This document shows positions 1 through 10,030 of a stretch of DNA of 61,195 nucleotides, one piece after another; the stretch's first letter is position 1, and every line of letters begins with the position of its first letter. Origin of the DNA: Cryomorphaceae bacterium BACL29 MAG-121220-bin8 (GTDB lineage Bacteria > Bacteroidota > Bacteroidia > Flavobacteriales > Flavobacteriaceae); contig CAJIYP010000004.1 in NCBI GenBank assembly GCA_905181705.1, positions 1 to 61,195 of the forward strand, in the 5' to 3' direction. A model generated the notes under the pieces. That model did no database searches. It was not told the origin of the DNA and saw only the letters and a program-made list of their open reading frames with translations. The position numbers were made by a program, and so were the translations under genes.

Positions 1-24
1 TCTAGCCAGCTGAGCTACATCCCC
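1..24 (-). tRNA. tRNA 5' part, cut by the window edge
   Basis: Read on the minus strand from 24 to 1, the sequence starts GGGGATGTAGCTCAGCTGG and continues into CTAGA. This is a 7-nt acceptor arm, the T8-A9 pair, a GCTC D-stem and an AGCTGG D-loop, so it is the 5' third of a tRNA. The anticodon lies outside the window. A GGGGAT acceptor start is common in flavobacterial tRNA-Ala, but the identity cannot be proven from these bases. Confidence 0.85.
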
Positions 25-34
25 GATTATTTTT

Positions 35-42
35 CAAATATG
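35..42 (-). promoter_or_regulatory. possible -7 element for the tRNA
   Basis: On the minus strand this reads CATATTTG, one mismatch from the Bacteroidota -7 consensus TAnnTTTG, and lies about 10 nt ahead of the tRNA 5' end. No clear TTTG -33 element is visible, so the call is weak. Confidence 0.3.
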
Positions 43-79
43 TATATTGTTTTAAATATAATATTTAAAAAATACTATT

Positions 80-1507
80 ATGAAACTTTTTAAGATTTTT
101 ATACTTATTACTTTATTCATTTCATGTTCAAGTGAAGTTGCAGAAAAGGATTCAATCTCATTCTCTGAAAAAAACTATGATGAAGCATTTCAATTAATTG
201 AATATTGGCTTAATGCACAAAAAGATTACGAAAACTTAACAGGCTTAACTGCTATGGTAGGAGACGAAGATGGAATTATTTGGTCAGAGGCATTTGGGAT
301 GGCAAACGAAGAGGACTTGATGAGTGTTGAAAATACTTTTAGCATTTGTTCAATTTCTAAATTATTTACATCTATTGCAATAATGAAACTTATAGAGGAG
401 AAAAAAATTGCTTTAAATGATCCAATAAATAAACTATTGCCGTGGTTTGATTTGAAACAACAGTTTGAAAATTCTCCACCATTAACAATTAAATCAATAT
501 TGACTCATTCGTCAGGACTTCCTAGAGAATCAAATCACCCATACTGGTCATGGCCTGATTTTCCTTTCCCCTCAAAAGAAGATGTAGTGAAAGAGCTTAA
601 AAATCAAGAAATGTTATACCCAAGTTCTAAATATTATCAATACAGTAATTTAGGATTGTCTCTTTTAGGCTATGTTGTAGAAGAGGTGTCTGGAGAATCT
701 TTTGAAGACTATATAAATAAAAATATTTTAGAACCTTTAAATATGAAAGACACGAAAACTTATATGTCTGAAGAAGATTATGGAGAGTTGTTGTCAATAG
801 GTTATTCTTCAATTAAAAGAGACAGAAATAGAGACAAAGTAAATTTTTTCAATGCTGATGGAATAGCGGCAGCGGCAGGTTTTACTTCAAACGTAGAGGA
901 TATTGCAAAATTTGCAGCTTGGCAGATGAAATTATTAAATTCCTTAGAAAAAAATATTATCTCCTCAGAAACATTAAAGGAAATGCACAAAGTGAGTTGG
1001 GATGATGAGTTAAGCTCAGTAACAAGAGGGTTGGGGTTTGGCGTCTATGACTTTGGAGGAGAAAGATGGGTAGGCCATGGAGGGTCTTGTCCAGGCTACA
1101 GGTCTCAATTATATTTAAACCCAGAAATGGGAATTTCATACTCAGTAATGATCAATTCAAGTGGAACTAACCCTGGAAAATATATTCAAGGAATTCATCA
1201 GATTTTAAAAAAAGTAACATTAAAGAAAGAAAAACTTTCAAATAAGTTCAAGGAAATAGAAGGGATCTATATAGCTCAACCATGGGGAAGTGAAACTTAT
1301 ATTCAGTCATGGGGAAATCATTTAGCTCTTTTGAGAATGCCATCAAATTCTCCTGAATTAACTTTATATAAAAAAGTAGAGATAGATGTTTTTAAAAGAA
1401 TTTTAAAAAATGGTGAATTGGGGGAAAAATTAGAAATATTAAGAGATCAAGAAGAGGGTGTTATTGGATTTAAATCACATCAAAACATATATTCTAAATC
1501 AAAATAA
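80..1507 (+). CDS. Serine hydrolase lipoprotein, beta-lactamase (class C / PBP4*) fold
   Basis: 475 residues. The N-terminus is a lipoprotein signal with lipobox FISC (Cys16), so the protein should be membrane anchored and face the periplasm or the outside. The beta-lactamase/transpeptidase catalytic set is present: SISK with nucleophile Ser91 and Lys94, YSN at 188-190, and HGG at 333-335. A C-terminal part of about 100 residues follows the catalytic domain, as in Pab87/CubicO-type peptidases. Family members are mostly D-aminopeptidases, esterases or DD-peptidases; the substrate cannot be read from sequence. It is followed after 11 nt by mscL, so the two are probably co-transcribed. Antibiotic resistance is not implied. 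Confidence 0.85.
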   Translation: MKLFKIFILITLFISCSSEVAEKDSISFSEKNYDEAFQLIEYWLNAQKDYENLTGLTAMVGDEDGIIWSEAFGMANEEDLMSVENTFSICSISKLFTSIAIMKLIEEKKIALNDPINKLLPWFDLKQQFENSPPLTIKSILTHSSGLPRESNHPYWSWPDFPFPSKEDVVKELKNQEMLYPSSKYYQYSNLGLSLLGYVVEEVSGESFEDYINKNILEPLNMKDTKTYMSEEDYGELLSIGYSSIKRDRNRDKVNFFNADGIAAAAGFTSNVEDIAKFAAWQMKLLNSLEKNIISSETLKEMHKVSWDDELSSVTRGLGFGVYDFGGERWVGHGGSCPGYRSQLYLNPEMGISYSVMINSSGTNPGKYIQGIHQILKKVTLKKEKLSNKFKEIEGIYIAQPWGSETYIQSWGNHLALLRMPSNSPELTLYKKVEIDVFKRILKNGELGEKLEILRDQEEGVIGFKSHQNIYSKSK

Positions 1508-1518
1508 AAAAACTTAAT

Positions 1519-1968
1519 ATGAAATTATTACAAGAGTTTAAAGAGTTTGCAGTAAAAGGAAATATGATAGACATGGCTATCGGAATAATAATTGGAGCTT
1601 CCTTTAATTCAGTTATAGATGTTTTGGTAAAAAAGATTTTGCTTCCACCTCTTTCTTTGCTTTCTAGTGGAGTTAATTTAGAAAGTCAGAAAATGGTATT
1701 GAGAGCTAGCGAGATGGACAGTTTAGGGAATCAGGTTATAGAAGAAGTAGCTATAAATTACGGTTTGTTTGTTGAAACTTTAGTAGATTTTTTGATTGTT
1801 GGATTTACTATTTTTATGGTTGTTAAGTTCATTAATAAATTAAATAAAAAGGCAGAAGACCCTACAGATAAATCCGTGTCAACTCCAAAGAATATAGAAT
1901 TATTAACAAGAATGAATGTTTTGTTAGAGGAACAAAATAAATTATTAAAGTCTAAGTTGAAAACGTAA
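1519..1968 (+). CDS. mscL: Large-conductance mechanosensitive channel MscL
   Basis: 149 residues, close to the usual 130-150. The N-terminal amphipathic stretch (KEFAVKGNMIDMAIGIIIG) leading into TM1 is the MscL signature. A periplasmic loop follows, then TM2 around residues 85-108 and a charged cytoplasmic helix with coiled-coil character (about 125-149). The homopentamer opens at high membrane tension and releases solutes during hypo-osmotic shock. It lies 11 nt downstream of a serine hydrolase gene and ends 5 nt from the 3' end of a convergent gene. Confidence 0.96.
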   Translation: MKLLQEFKEFAVKGNMIDMAIGIIIGASFNSVIDVLVKKILLPPLSLLSSGVNLESQKMVLRASEMDSLGNQVIEEVAINYGLFVETLVDFLIVGFTIFMVVKFINKLNKKAEDPTDKSVSTPKNIELLTRMNVLLEEQNKLLKSKLKT

Positions 1969-1973
1969 TGATT

Positions 1974-3194
1974 CTATTCTAAAATAGATTCATACACAAG
2001 TGCTCTAAATTTATCGGATAATTTTAGTTTATAGGTTTCAAAAGATTGGGTCATGTAAATAAATATCATGTTTTCAACCGGATCAATTCTAAAATATGTC
2101 CCAAACATACCGCCCCATCCAAAAGTTCCTTTAGAACCAAATTTAGTGTCCGTTTCTTTAACAACTTCAAAACCAAGTCCAAATCCTTTTTTTTTACCAA
2201 AAGCTAAATATTTGTATTTCAGCCCGAGTGAATGATCTTCTTTCATTAAATCAAGAGTCTCTGAGCTAATTATTCTTTGATTATTTAAAGAGCCATTTTC
2301 TAAAAGCATTTGACAAAATTTCAAATAGTCATCTGTTGTTGAAAGAAGACCTCCGGAACCGTTCAATAGAATTACTTTATTTATAAAAGGCGAATTTAAT
2401 TTATTGTCAAAAGAGATTAGTTCTTTGTCATCTTCTTTTACATATAAAGTGGTTAACCTGTCTATTTTCTTTTTTGGTAATTCAAAAAAAGTATCTTCCA
2501 TTTTAAGAGGATCAAATATTTTATTTTTTAAAAAAACATCTAATTTTTCTCCAGATAATACCTCAATTAAATATCCACAAATATCAGTGGAAAAACTATA
2601 CCACCAAGTAGTCCCTGGCTCAAACTTTAAAGGGGTTTTGACAATTTCTTTAGAATACTCTTCTAAACTCATGCTCATGACTTTTCTGTAATCCTCAGGC
2701 CCTTTAAAATTAAAGCCTGCAGAGTGTCTTAAAAGATCAATTATTTTCACATCATTTTTTAACGGCTTTATCTTCTTTCTTTTTTTAACTTTTAGATTTT
2801 TAAATTCAGGGAGGTACTTATAAACGGGATCATCTAATTGAAATTTCCCTTCTTCAAAAAGCATCATTAAAGCCACTGAAACTATAGGTTTTGTCATAGA
2901 AGCAATTCTAAAAATATCATTTCTTTCAAGCTTCTTTTTTTCAGAAATATCAGAATAACCATAACTATCAAAATGGATAATTTTACCATTTTTTACAATT
3001 GCTGTTTGAATTGCAGAAAAATCTTTATTATCCACAAATGAATGCATAACAGAGTCTAGTTCATTTAATTTTTCATAGGAAAAACCATATTCTTTAACAT
3101 CTTCTTTATCAATTTTTAATTGGGCAGCCCCATTAAAGTGAAATAACAAAAATATAAGAACCACAAAATGTTTAATGAATATTGATTTTTTCAA
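1974..3194 (-). CDS. Exported serine hydrolase, family VIII esterase / beta-lactamase fold
   Basis: 406 residues starting with TTG. No other in-frame start would keep the signal peptide (about 1-25, ending FNGAAQ). Catalytic motifs are SMTK (Ser99, Lys102), YSF at 199-201, and GWGG at 359-362 where class C beta-lactamases have KTG. The Trp-Gly-Gly form is known from EstB-like family VIII carboxylesterases, so an esterase or peptidase role is more likely than beta-lactamase activity. Transcribed in the same direction as the next serine hydrolase (3230-4486) with 35 nt between them, so probably one transcript. Confidence 0.85.
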   Translation of the reverse strand: MKKSIFIKHFVVLIFLLFHFNGAAQLKIDKEDVKEYGFSYEKLNELDSVMHSFVDNKDFSAIQTAIVKNGKIIHFDSYGYSDISEKKKLERNDIFRIASMTKPIVSVALMMLFEEGKFQLDDPVYKYLPEFKNLKVKKRKKIKPLKNDVKIIDLLRHSAGFNFKGPEDYRKVMSMSLEEYSKEIVKTPLKFEPGTTWWYSFSTDICGYLIEVLSGEKLDVFLKNKIFDPLKMEDTFFELPKKKIDRLTTLYVKEDDKELISFDNKLNSPFINKVILLNGSGGLLSTTDDYLKFCQMLLENGSLNNQRIISSETLDLMKEDHSLGLKYKYLAFGKKKGFGLGFEVVKETDTKFGSKGTFGWGGMFGTYFRIDPVENMIFIYMTQSFETYKLKLSDKFRALVYESILE

Positions 3195-3229
3195 TCGAGA
3201 AATTTTAATTTTAAAAAGATGTGGAAAAG

Positions 3230-4486
3230 TTAGTCATTTTTTGTGATTTTTAAATCTTCAAATACAATATCTAAAAGTTTACTCCTTATATTTTTTTCAT
3301 ATAATTTTTCATTTTTTCTTGATGGATACACTCTATTGGTCAAAAAAACCAAAGATAATTTCACCTTAGGATCTATCCAAAAAAAAGTCCCTGTAAACCC
3401 TGTGTGACCAAAACTCTGTTTGGATAATTTTTTATTTGGGTAAACCTCTTCAATTCCTCTTTTGGGTTTGTCGAATCCCAAGCCCCTTCTTACATCTAGA
3501 TCTTGAGAGGCATAAGAAGTGAATCGATCTATTGTATTTTTTTTTAATATTGGAGTTGAGTTTTGAAAATTCCAAGTTTCAAAAAGTTCTATCAGCTCAC
3601 CAATGCCTTCAGCACTTCCAAATAGCCCTGCGTTTCCAGATTTACCATTAAAAAGACTCGAGGCTTCATCATGCACACTTCCTTGAATCAAGGAGTTTCT
3701 AAAAAAACTATCAAACTCAGTTGGGGCTACTTTTGATTTATCATTAGGATAAAAACCAATAGAATTGTTTTTAATTTTTTTATAAAAATTAGTATTTAAA
3801 TAATCTTCAAAATTATTAGATGTTATTTTCTCAACAATTATTGGGACATAAAAAAAGAAAAGACCAGAGTACTGGTAATCTCCAGGGTTTTTCAAATCGG
3901 ATTTCCTTATTGACTTAAATATTTTTTTATGATAAGATTCTCTTAAAAACAAATCTTCACTAACTTTTATGTTAAAACGCTTACTTTTTTTATTTCTTAA
4001 AATACTTTTTTTAAGTTTTCCGTTTTTTCTTTTTAGTAAATAATGATGATTTATGTAAGGAATCCATCCCCCAGTATGACTTAGAACATCAACAAATGTT
4101 GTGTTTATTTTATTAGATTTTTTTAAATCTGTTATGTAATTTGAGACAGGTTCGTTTAAATCAAGGTTATAATCTTCTGATATTTTCATTATTGAAAGGG
4201 TAGAGGCTAGAACTTTAGTCAAAGAAGCCAAGTCATAGACATGATCATTTTCTACTTTTACAATAGAATCATAAGTATGATATCCAAAAGATTTATTTAT
4301 TACGATTTCATCTCCAATTTTTACATAAACTTGACCACCTGGGAAAGCTTTTTCATTAATACTCGAGTTAATTAAACTATCTACTTTGAAACTTAAGTTT
4401 TTAACTATATTTTCTTGTCCAAAACTTATATTTATTAATAAAACCGTAAAACTGATTTTAAATATTTTATTTAATAGACCGAACAT
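3230..4486 (-). CDS. Exported serine hydrolase, beta-lactamase-related
   Basis: 418 residues with a signal peptide (about 1-24, ending SFGQ). Motifs are SLTK (Ser88, Lys91), YSG at 206-208 and HTG at 361-363. The block VHDEASSLFN...GNAGLFGSAEG (about 271-295) is typical of the serine-hydrolase module that in Bacteroidota is often fused behind a GH3 beta-N-acetylglucosaminidase, which hints at cell-wall muropeptide turnover; here it stands alone. It is the third beta-lactamase-fold gene in 4.5 kb. The sequences differ clearly, so this is not a recent tandem duplication. It starts 46 nt from the divergent DUF255 gene. Confidence 0.85.
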   Translation of the reverse strand: MFGLLNKIFKISFTVLLINISFGQENIVKNLSFKVDSLINSSINEKAFPGGQVYVKIGDEIVINKSFGYHTYDSIVKVENDHVYDLASLTKVLASTLSIMKISEDYNLDLNEPVSNYITDLKKSNKINTTFVDVLSHTGGWIPYINHHYLLKRKNGKLKKSILRNKKSKRFNIKVSEDLFLRESYHKKIFKSIRKSDLKNPGDYQYSGLFFFYVPIIVEKITSNNFEDYLNTNFYKKIKNNSIGFYPNDKSKVAPTEFDSFFRNSLIQGSVHDEASSLFNGKSGNAGLFGSAEGIGELIELFETWNFQNSTPILKKNTIDRFTSYASQDLDVRRGLGFDKPKRGIEEVYPNKKLSKQSFGHTGFTGTFFWIDPKVKLSLVFLTNRVYPSRKNEKLYEKNIRSKLLDIVFEDLKITKND

Positions 4487-4532
4487 AAATGAGATTGAAT
4501 AATAAATATTTAAATTAGAAAAAAATTATTTG

Positions 4533-6635
4533 ATGAAAATAGTCAACTTAAAAACTATAAGAGCAAAAGGATTGATTTTGTGTTTTATATTTTCTTTAAA
4601 TAGTATTATTGCTCAAAAAATGGAAAATAAATTAGCTGATGAAACCAGTTTATATCTTAAACAGCATGCTACAAACCCTGTAAATTGGTTTCCGTGGGGA
4701 AATGAAGCTTTAAGTGAGGCAAAAAAAAATGACCAACTTCTATTAATTAGCATAGGTTATTCTTCTTGCCATTGGTGTCACGTAATGGAGGAAGAAAGCT
4801 TTGAAAAAGAGGAAGTAGCCCAAGTCATGAACTCTAAATTCATAAACATAAAAGTTGACAGGGAAGAAAGGCCAGATGTTGACGAAATATACATGAAAGC
4901 ATTAGTGCTAATGACGGGTAGTGGAGGTTGGCCCTTGAATATAATTGCATTGCCTGATGGAACACCAATATGGGGAGGAACATACGTCCCCAAAGATCAA
5001 TGGATTCAGGTTTTAAATCAAGTAAGTGAATTTTATAAAACTAGAAAATCTGATGTATTAGAATATGCAAGTAATGTGAGGGAAGGAGTCAAAAAAGAAT
5101 CTTTAATTGAGCCTGTTGAAAGGTCAAGCGACTACACTGCAGATTTTCAAAATAAATTAGCAGAGAAAGCGTTTAGCTTTACAGATAAAGTTAATGGAGG
5201 TATTGGTAATGGTCAAAAATTCCCCCTGCCTTCTTTACTTAATTTTTTCTTAAGATTTTCTCAAGAAAAAGACAATCAAGACATGTCCTCTTTTGTTAAA
5301 AATACATTAATAAAAATTTCACAAGGAGGGATAAATGACAGGCTTGAAGGTGGATTTCACAGGTATACGGTTGATAATTTATGGCACATTCCTCATTTTG
5401 AAAAGATGTTATATGACAACTCTCAGTTATTAAGTATTTTTTCTAAGGCTTACAAGGTTTACAAGGAACCAAGATTTAAAGAAGAACTATATAATATTTA
5501 TGATTTTTTAGAGCTAAAAATGACTGGAAAAAATAACTTGATTTACTCAAGTATTTCTGCTGACACTAATTATGATGACGGAACAAAAGAAGAAGGTGAT
5601 TTTTACATTTGGAAGAAAGAAGAGTTAGAGGAATTATTGGGTAAAGATTTTATTTGGGTTAGTAAGTATTACAACATTAACGAAATAGGGTATTGGGAAA
5701 GAGACAGTTATGTTTTTTTTCAAACAATCTCAGACAATCAATTTGCATCTGATTTGAATATTGATTTAGAAGAGTTCAAAAACAAAATAAAAAAAATCAA
5801 TAAAATACTTTTCGAATATAGAGAGAAAAGAATACAGCCTATTATTGATACAAAAATCGTGTTTTCATGGAATGCGCTAACCATTAGAGGTCTTGTAGAT
5901 GCTTATAAGGCAACTGGGGATAATCGGTTTTTAATGAAAGCAATTTCAATTAATAAAGGTCTTGAAGAATTGATGATAAAAGGAAATAGAATCTCACATA
6001 CAAATGGTAAAGGATTGAAAAACCCGGTTTTATTTTTTGAAGATTATAGTTATTACATAGACGCTTTACTTTCGTTGTATGAAGCTACTTTTGATGTAGA
6101 TTGGATAAATAAGGCTGCTAATTTCACTGAGTTTTCTAATACTGAATTTCAACAAGAAAATGGATTTTATAAATTTTCTTCTAACCAAGAACTTTTATAT
6201 TCTGATATTTTAATTAATCTAGAAGATGGGGTTACCCCCTCTGCAAACTCTTTAATGAATTTTAATTTATTTAGATTATATCATTTACTAGGCAGAAAAG
6301 ATTTTTCCGAAAAAGCCAGTAAGATGATAGCTAATATCAAAGATAAAGTTGAAGAAAGAGTCACAGACCACATGTTCTGGCTCTGGACATCATTAAATTA
6401 CTCAGATGAGTTTTTCGAATTGGCAATTAGCGGTCCCGATGCTTTACAAAAAGGAAAAGAAATTTCTTTAAAATACATCCCTAATTCTGTAATTGCATCA
6501 GGGAACAAACCTTCAAATTTATATTTACTTAAAGACAGGTTTTTTAAGGACGAAACTTACATATATGTTTGCGTAGACAACACTTGTAAATTCCCAGTTA
6601 GTTCAATTGAAGAGGCAATTAAATTAATAGAATAG
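4533..6635 (+). CDS. Exported thioredoxin-fold DUF255 protein (SPATA20/YyaL family)
   Basis: 700 residues from the ATG at 4533; a TTG immediately before it (4530) is also in frame but gives no better start. Residues 1-28 look like a signal peptide (ending SIIAQ), unusual because most relatives are taken to be cytosolic. The DsbH-like thioredoxin domain covers about 30-190, with the family block [10 protein letters not shown] and a CHWCH redox motif (Cys79, Cys82). The rest is an alpha/alpha-barrel like N-acylglucosamine epimerase. The family is widespread but its reaction is not established. A role in periplasmic thiol chemistry is inferred only. Confidence 0.9.
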   Translation: MKIVNLKTIRAKGLILCFIFSLNSIIAQKMENKLADETSLYLKQHATNPVNWFPWGNEALSEAKKNDQLLLISIGYSSCHWCHVMEEESFEKEEVAQVMNSKFINIKVDREERPDVDEIYMKALVLMTGSGGWPLNIIALPDGTPIWGGTYVPKDQWIQVLNQVSEFYKTRKSDVLEYASNVREGVKKESLIEPVERSSDYTADFQNKLAEKAFSFTDKVNGGIGNGQKFPLPSLLNFFLRFSQEKDNQDMSSFVKNTLIKISQGGINDRLEGGFHRYTVDNLWHIPHFEKMLYDNSQLLSIFSKAYKVYKEPRFKEELYNIYDFLELKMTGKNNLIYSSISADTNYDDGTKEEGDFYIWKKEELEELLGKDFIWVSKYYNINEIGYWERDSYVFFQTISDNQFASDLNIDLEEFKNKIKKINKILFEYREKRIQPIIDTKIVFSWNALTIRGLVDAYKATGDNRFLMKAISINKGLEELMIKGNRISHTNGKGLKNPVLFFEDYSYYIDALLSLYEATFDVDWINKAANFTEFSNTEFQQENGFYKFSSNQELLYSDILINLEDGVTPSANSLMNFNLFRLYHLLGRKDFSEKASKMIANIKDKVEERVTDHMFWLWTSLNYSDEFFELAISGPDALQKGKEISLKYIPNSVIASGNKPSNLYLLKDRFFKDETYIYVCVDNTCKFPVSSIEEAIKLIE

Positions 6636-6638
6636 TTG

Positions 6639-7334
6639 TTATATATTAATAAGTAATTTTTTGAAATTTTCTCGATAGCTTCCCCCAATTTTATATGGTT
6701 TCCTATTGATGTAAGCACAATTTCCATCAATAATATCAATTTTATCGAAAGCTACTGTGGTAGATCTATGTATTCTAATGAATTTTGATTCAGGTAAAGA
6801 TTCTGTAAATGAGGTCAAGGTAGTATGTACAATAAATGAGGAAGTTTTGGTGATTATCTTTATGTAATCCTTTAAGCTTTCAATAAGTAAAATATCGTTA
6901 TAATTTATTTTTACATCTATCTTATTAACTCTGACAAACATAAAATCTAATTGTATTTTTTCAGACTTCTTTTTAATCTGATTTAAATGCTCATAAACTT
7001 TAATTGTCGCCTTTTCAAATCTTTCAAAAGCAAAAGGCTTTAGTAAGTAATCACTCACATTTAAATCATAACCTTCCAAGGCATAATCAGAATGTGCGCT
7101 AGTGATAATTGTTAAAGGTGGGTTTTGTAATTTTTTTAAAAAACTAATTCCATCAATAAATGGCATGTTAATGTCTAAAAACATCAAATCAACTTTATTT
7201 TTTTTCAAAAATGGCAAAGACTCGTTGCAGTTTGAAAAAGATCCAATACAATTAAGATAGTCAGTTTTATTGATAAAATTTTCTATAACCTTAACCGCTA
7301 AGGGCTCGTCATCTAAAATAACACAATTTATCAT
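6639..7334 (-). CDS. LytTR-family response regulator
   Basis: 231 residues. The receiver domain (1-115) has the acidic pair DD8-9, phospho-acceptor Asp54 in MFLDINMP, and Lys99 in DYLLKPF. The LytTR DNA-binding domain covers about 130-230, with the typical IESLKDYIKI and FIRIHRSTTV segments. Its start overlaps the stop of the sensor kinase by four bases (7331-7334), so the two are translationally coupled and form a LytS/LytR-type two-component system. Targets are unknown; the neighbouring sulfatase/SusCD locus is a reasonable guess. Confidence 0.93.
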   Translation of the reverse strand: MINCVILDDEPLAVKVIENFINKTDYLNCIGSFSNCNESLPFLKKNKVDLMFLDINMPFIDGISFLKKLQNPPLTIITSAHSDYALEGYDLNVSDYLLKPFAFERFEKATIKVYEHLNQIKKKSEKIQLDFMFVRVNKIDVKINYNDILLIESLKDYIKIITKTSSFIVHTTLTSFTESLPESKFIRIHRSTTVAFDKIDIIDGNCAYINRKPYKIGGSYRENFKKLLINI

Positions 7335-8410
7335 GTTTTTAATTTTACTTTAAGCTCCGCAATATATTTATTTTTTTCATTAAAAGTGTTTAATGTATAA
7401 TTATCCTTTCCGTAATTGAGTTCTAATCTTTTTCTGACATTAGAAAGCCCTATTCCCCCTATTTGCTCTTTGATTTTTTGTTGAGATGGGGTAAATGAGT
7501 TTTCAACCTTAAATATTAAAAATTTATTTTTCACTAAAACAGAAATACTTATAAAACTATTTTTCAAAGAATGCCTTGCCCCATGTTTAAAGGCATTTTC
7601 TACAAATGGAATTAACAATAAAGGCTTGATTTTTGTTTTTTTAATTTCCCCAACAATTTCAAATTTTATTTTTAAGTCATCCTTATATCTTAATTTTTCA
7701 ATCTCAATATAATCTTTGATGTGCGTTATTTCATTTTCTAGAGTTTGGAATTTTTTCCCCGTTTCATATAAAAAGTATTTCATTAAATCTGATAATTTTA
7801 AAATAAGATCTGGGGCTTTATCTGATTTGTCAATAGTCAAGGAATATAAATTATTTAAAGTATTGAAAAAGAAATGAGGCTGAATTTGAGACTTTAGATA
7901 TTTCAGTTCATTTTCAAGGTACATTTTATTTGTATTTGCCAGCAAATCTCTTTGTTTTGTCCAGTCAATTATTAATTTTATTGCAGTTACAAAAGTAATT
8001 ACGTAAACTTCGCCAAGAACCGTCTGAATGCAATAATCAAATGTAATTCTGGATGTTACTTGTGTATACTCTGGCAGTACGTCCTCACTTAAAAGATAAT
8101 AGGTTAGTTCAAATTTTAATAATAGAGCAATTCCTAAGCTCAATATAAGCAAACTAAAAAACTCAAAAACTTTTCCGTTATATAATTTGGGAAGAAAAAT
8201 AAACACAAAAAGATTACACAATATTATGTGTATGGGAAATCCGATTAAGTTAGATTTAAAGGAGTATATGTAATCTTGGTAGAAAACACCCCACCGTAAA
8301 ACATTAAAAGAAAAATAAGTGATCCAAAATATTATATGATATCTAATAGGAATTGATGAGATTTGATGATAAGTGGGGTTTACTGTAAATAATTTTTTAA
8401 CTCTGCTCAC
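7331..8410 (-). CDS. LytS-type sensor histidine kinase
   Basis: 359 residues starting with GTG. Four hydrophobic segments lie in the first 150 residues, with no recognisable extracellular sensor domain. The His_kinase module follows, with phospho-acceptor His179 in QPHFFFNTLNNLY, and a HATPase with N-box IPFVENAFKHG and G-box GGIGLSNVRKRLE. This short membrane type is abundant in Bacteroidota and normally pairs with the LytTR regulator encoded immediately downstream, as here. The signal sensed cannot be inferred. Confidence 0.93.
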   Translation of the reverse strand: MSRVKKLFTVNPTYHQISSIPIRYHIIFWITYFSFNVLRWGVFYQDYIYSFKSNLIGFPIHIILCNLFVFIFLPKLYNGKVFEFFSLLILSLGIALLLKFELTYYLLSEDVLPEYTQVTSRITFDYCIQTVLGEVYVITFVTAIKLIIDWTKQRDLLANTNKMYLENELKYLKSQIQPHFFFNTLNNLYSLTIDKSDKAPDLILKLSDLMKYFLYETGKKFQTLENEITHIKDYIEIEKLRYKDDLKIKFEIVGEIKKTKIKPLLLIPFVENAFKHGARHSLKNSFISISVLVKNKFLIFKVENSFTPSQQKIKEQIGGIGLSNVRKRLELNYGKDNYTLNTFNEKNKYIAELKVKLKT

Positions 8411-8536
8411 TTAATTTCTGTTTTAATATAAAAATATAAAATCTTAAATGCTATACTACTAAGCTAGTCTAAAAGCACTATGATTTAATATTAATAATTA
8501 CTAATTTAAAAAAATCAATTTTATAAGTCTTTAATT

Positions 8537-9961
8537 ATGAGAGTATTTAAAAAAACGGTGATAACTTTTACAATTACCCTTTTTTTTGGGTTTATCTCCT
8601 GCGACTTGTCAAATGACAAAACCCCTCCTAATATTATTTTTGTTTTAACTGATGATCTTGGTTTTAATGATTTGAGCTCTTATGGCTCAACTATAATAAA
8701 CACGCCCAACCTGGATAAGTTAGCCAATCAAGGAGCTTTATTAAACTCATACTATTCAACTCAAGCAGTGTGTTCTGCCTCAAGAGCATCTATTTTGACC
8801 GGTAGCTATTCAAATAGAATAGGATTTAGTGGCGCATTGGGACCAAACTCAAAAACAGGAATAAATCCAAATGAATTATTACTTTCAGAAATGTTAAAGG
8901 AAAGCGGATATAAAACGGCTATTTATGGTAAGTGGCATTTAGGTGATAATGAAAAGTTTCTGCCTACTAGGCATGGGTTTGATGATTTTTATGGAATTTT
9001 ATATTCCAATGACATGTGGCCATATCATCCCGAAAGACCTGATAGCTATCCCGACCTTATGTTGTATGAAAACGAAAACCCTATTGAGGTTTTGACTGAC
9101 CAATCCAATTTAACTATGGATATAACTTCTAAAAGTGTAAAATTCATTAATGAAAACAAGGAAAATCCTTTTTTCCTCTATATAGCTCACCCACAACCTC
9201 ACGTGCCGTTATTTGCTTCTTCTAAGTTTAACGGAAGGTCTGAAAACGGATTATATGCTGATGTAATTGAGGAAATTGATTACTCAATAGAAAAGGTAAT
9301 GGAAGCACTAAAAGAAAATAACTTAGATGAAAATACAATTGTTGTTTTCACTTCTGACAATGGACCTTGGCTTTCTTATGGGGAACATGCGGGGTCCACA
9401 GGAATTTACAAGGAAGGAAAAGGTACAACCTGGGAAGGAGGTCAGAGGGTCCCGGCAATAGTTTGGTATCCTAAAGAAATCAAACCTAATACTGTGATTT
9501 CAACTCCTCTTATGGGAATAGATTGGCTTCCGACTTTTGCTAGTGTTACTGATTCAAAACTTTCAGAAAATAAAATAGACGGAAAGAATATATGGGGAAT
9601 ATTAACTAATGAAAGTGAAGAAAACCCACACGAAGCGCTTTTTTTCTATTACCATACCAATAGTCTTCATGGAGTAAGATATGGAGATTGGAAAATGTAT
9701 TTTCCTCACAGATACAGAACTTTAAATGGCAGAAATGGCAGAAATGATGGAAACCCAATTAAATACGAATATGTAGACTTAAATGAAATAGAACTTTACA
9801 ATTTGTCAAAAGATCCCTCTGAAACTAAAAATGTTTACAGTGAATATCCAGATATCGTAAAAGAAATAAAGAACTTAGCCAACATCAAAAGAACAGAAAT
9901 TGGAGACGATTTAAAAAACATTTCAGGAACAGAAAACAGGCCTGTTGGAGTTATTAATTAA
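8537..9961 (+). CDS. Sulfatase lipoprotein (type I, formylglycine-dependent)
   Basis: 474 residues; the lipobox GFISC (Cys22) predicts an outer-membrane or periplasmic lipoprotein. The alkaline-phosphatase-fold sulfatase is marked by PNIIFVLTDDLG (metal-binding Asp39-Asp40), the active-site motif CSASR at 79-83, where Cys79 would be converted to formylglycine, and GKWHLG at 131-136. The second position Ala instead of Pro (CxAxR) is accepted in the family. It should remove sulfate esters from a polysaccharide or glycan. The maturase that makes formylglycine is not in this window. It lies upstream of glycosylasparaginase and SusC/SusD, so it probably belongs to a glycan-use locus. Confidence 0.92.
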   Translation: MRVFKKTVITFTITLFFGFISCDLSNDKTPPNIIFVLTDDLGFNDLSSYGSTIINTPNLDKLANQGALLNSYYSTQAVCSASRASILTGSYSNRIGFSGALGPNSKTGINPNELLLSEMLKESGYKTAIYGKWHLGDNEKFLPTRHGFDDFYGILYSNDMWPYHPERPDSYPDLMLYENENPIEVLTDQSNLTMDITSKSVKFINENKENPFFLYIAHPQPHVPLFASSKFNGRSENGLYADVIEEIDYSIEKVMEALKENNLDENTIVVFTSDNGPWLSYGEHAGSTGIYKEGKGTTWEGGQRVPAIVWYPKEIKPNTVISTPLMGIDWLPTFASVTDSKLSENKIDGKNIWGILTNESEENPHEALFFYYHTNSLHGVRYGDWKMYFPHRYRTLNGRNGRNDGNPIKYEYVDLNEIELYNLSKDPSETKNVYSEYPDIVKEIKNLANIKRTEIGDDLKNISGTENRPVGVIN

Positions 9962-10030
9962 ATACGGTTAGATTTATTATCAAGTTATATAGAAACATAA
10001 AAAATTCTGATTTAAGTTATATTTAAAATT

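Noticed and set aside
80..4486. Beta-lactam resistance genes
   Set aside because: Motifs fit the wider esterase/peptidase families (HGG, GWGG, HTG), with no KTG and no resistance context.
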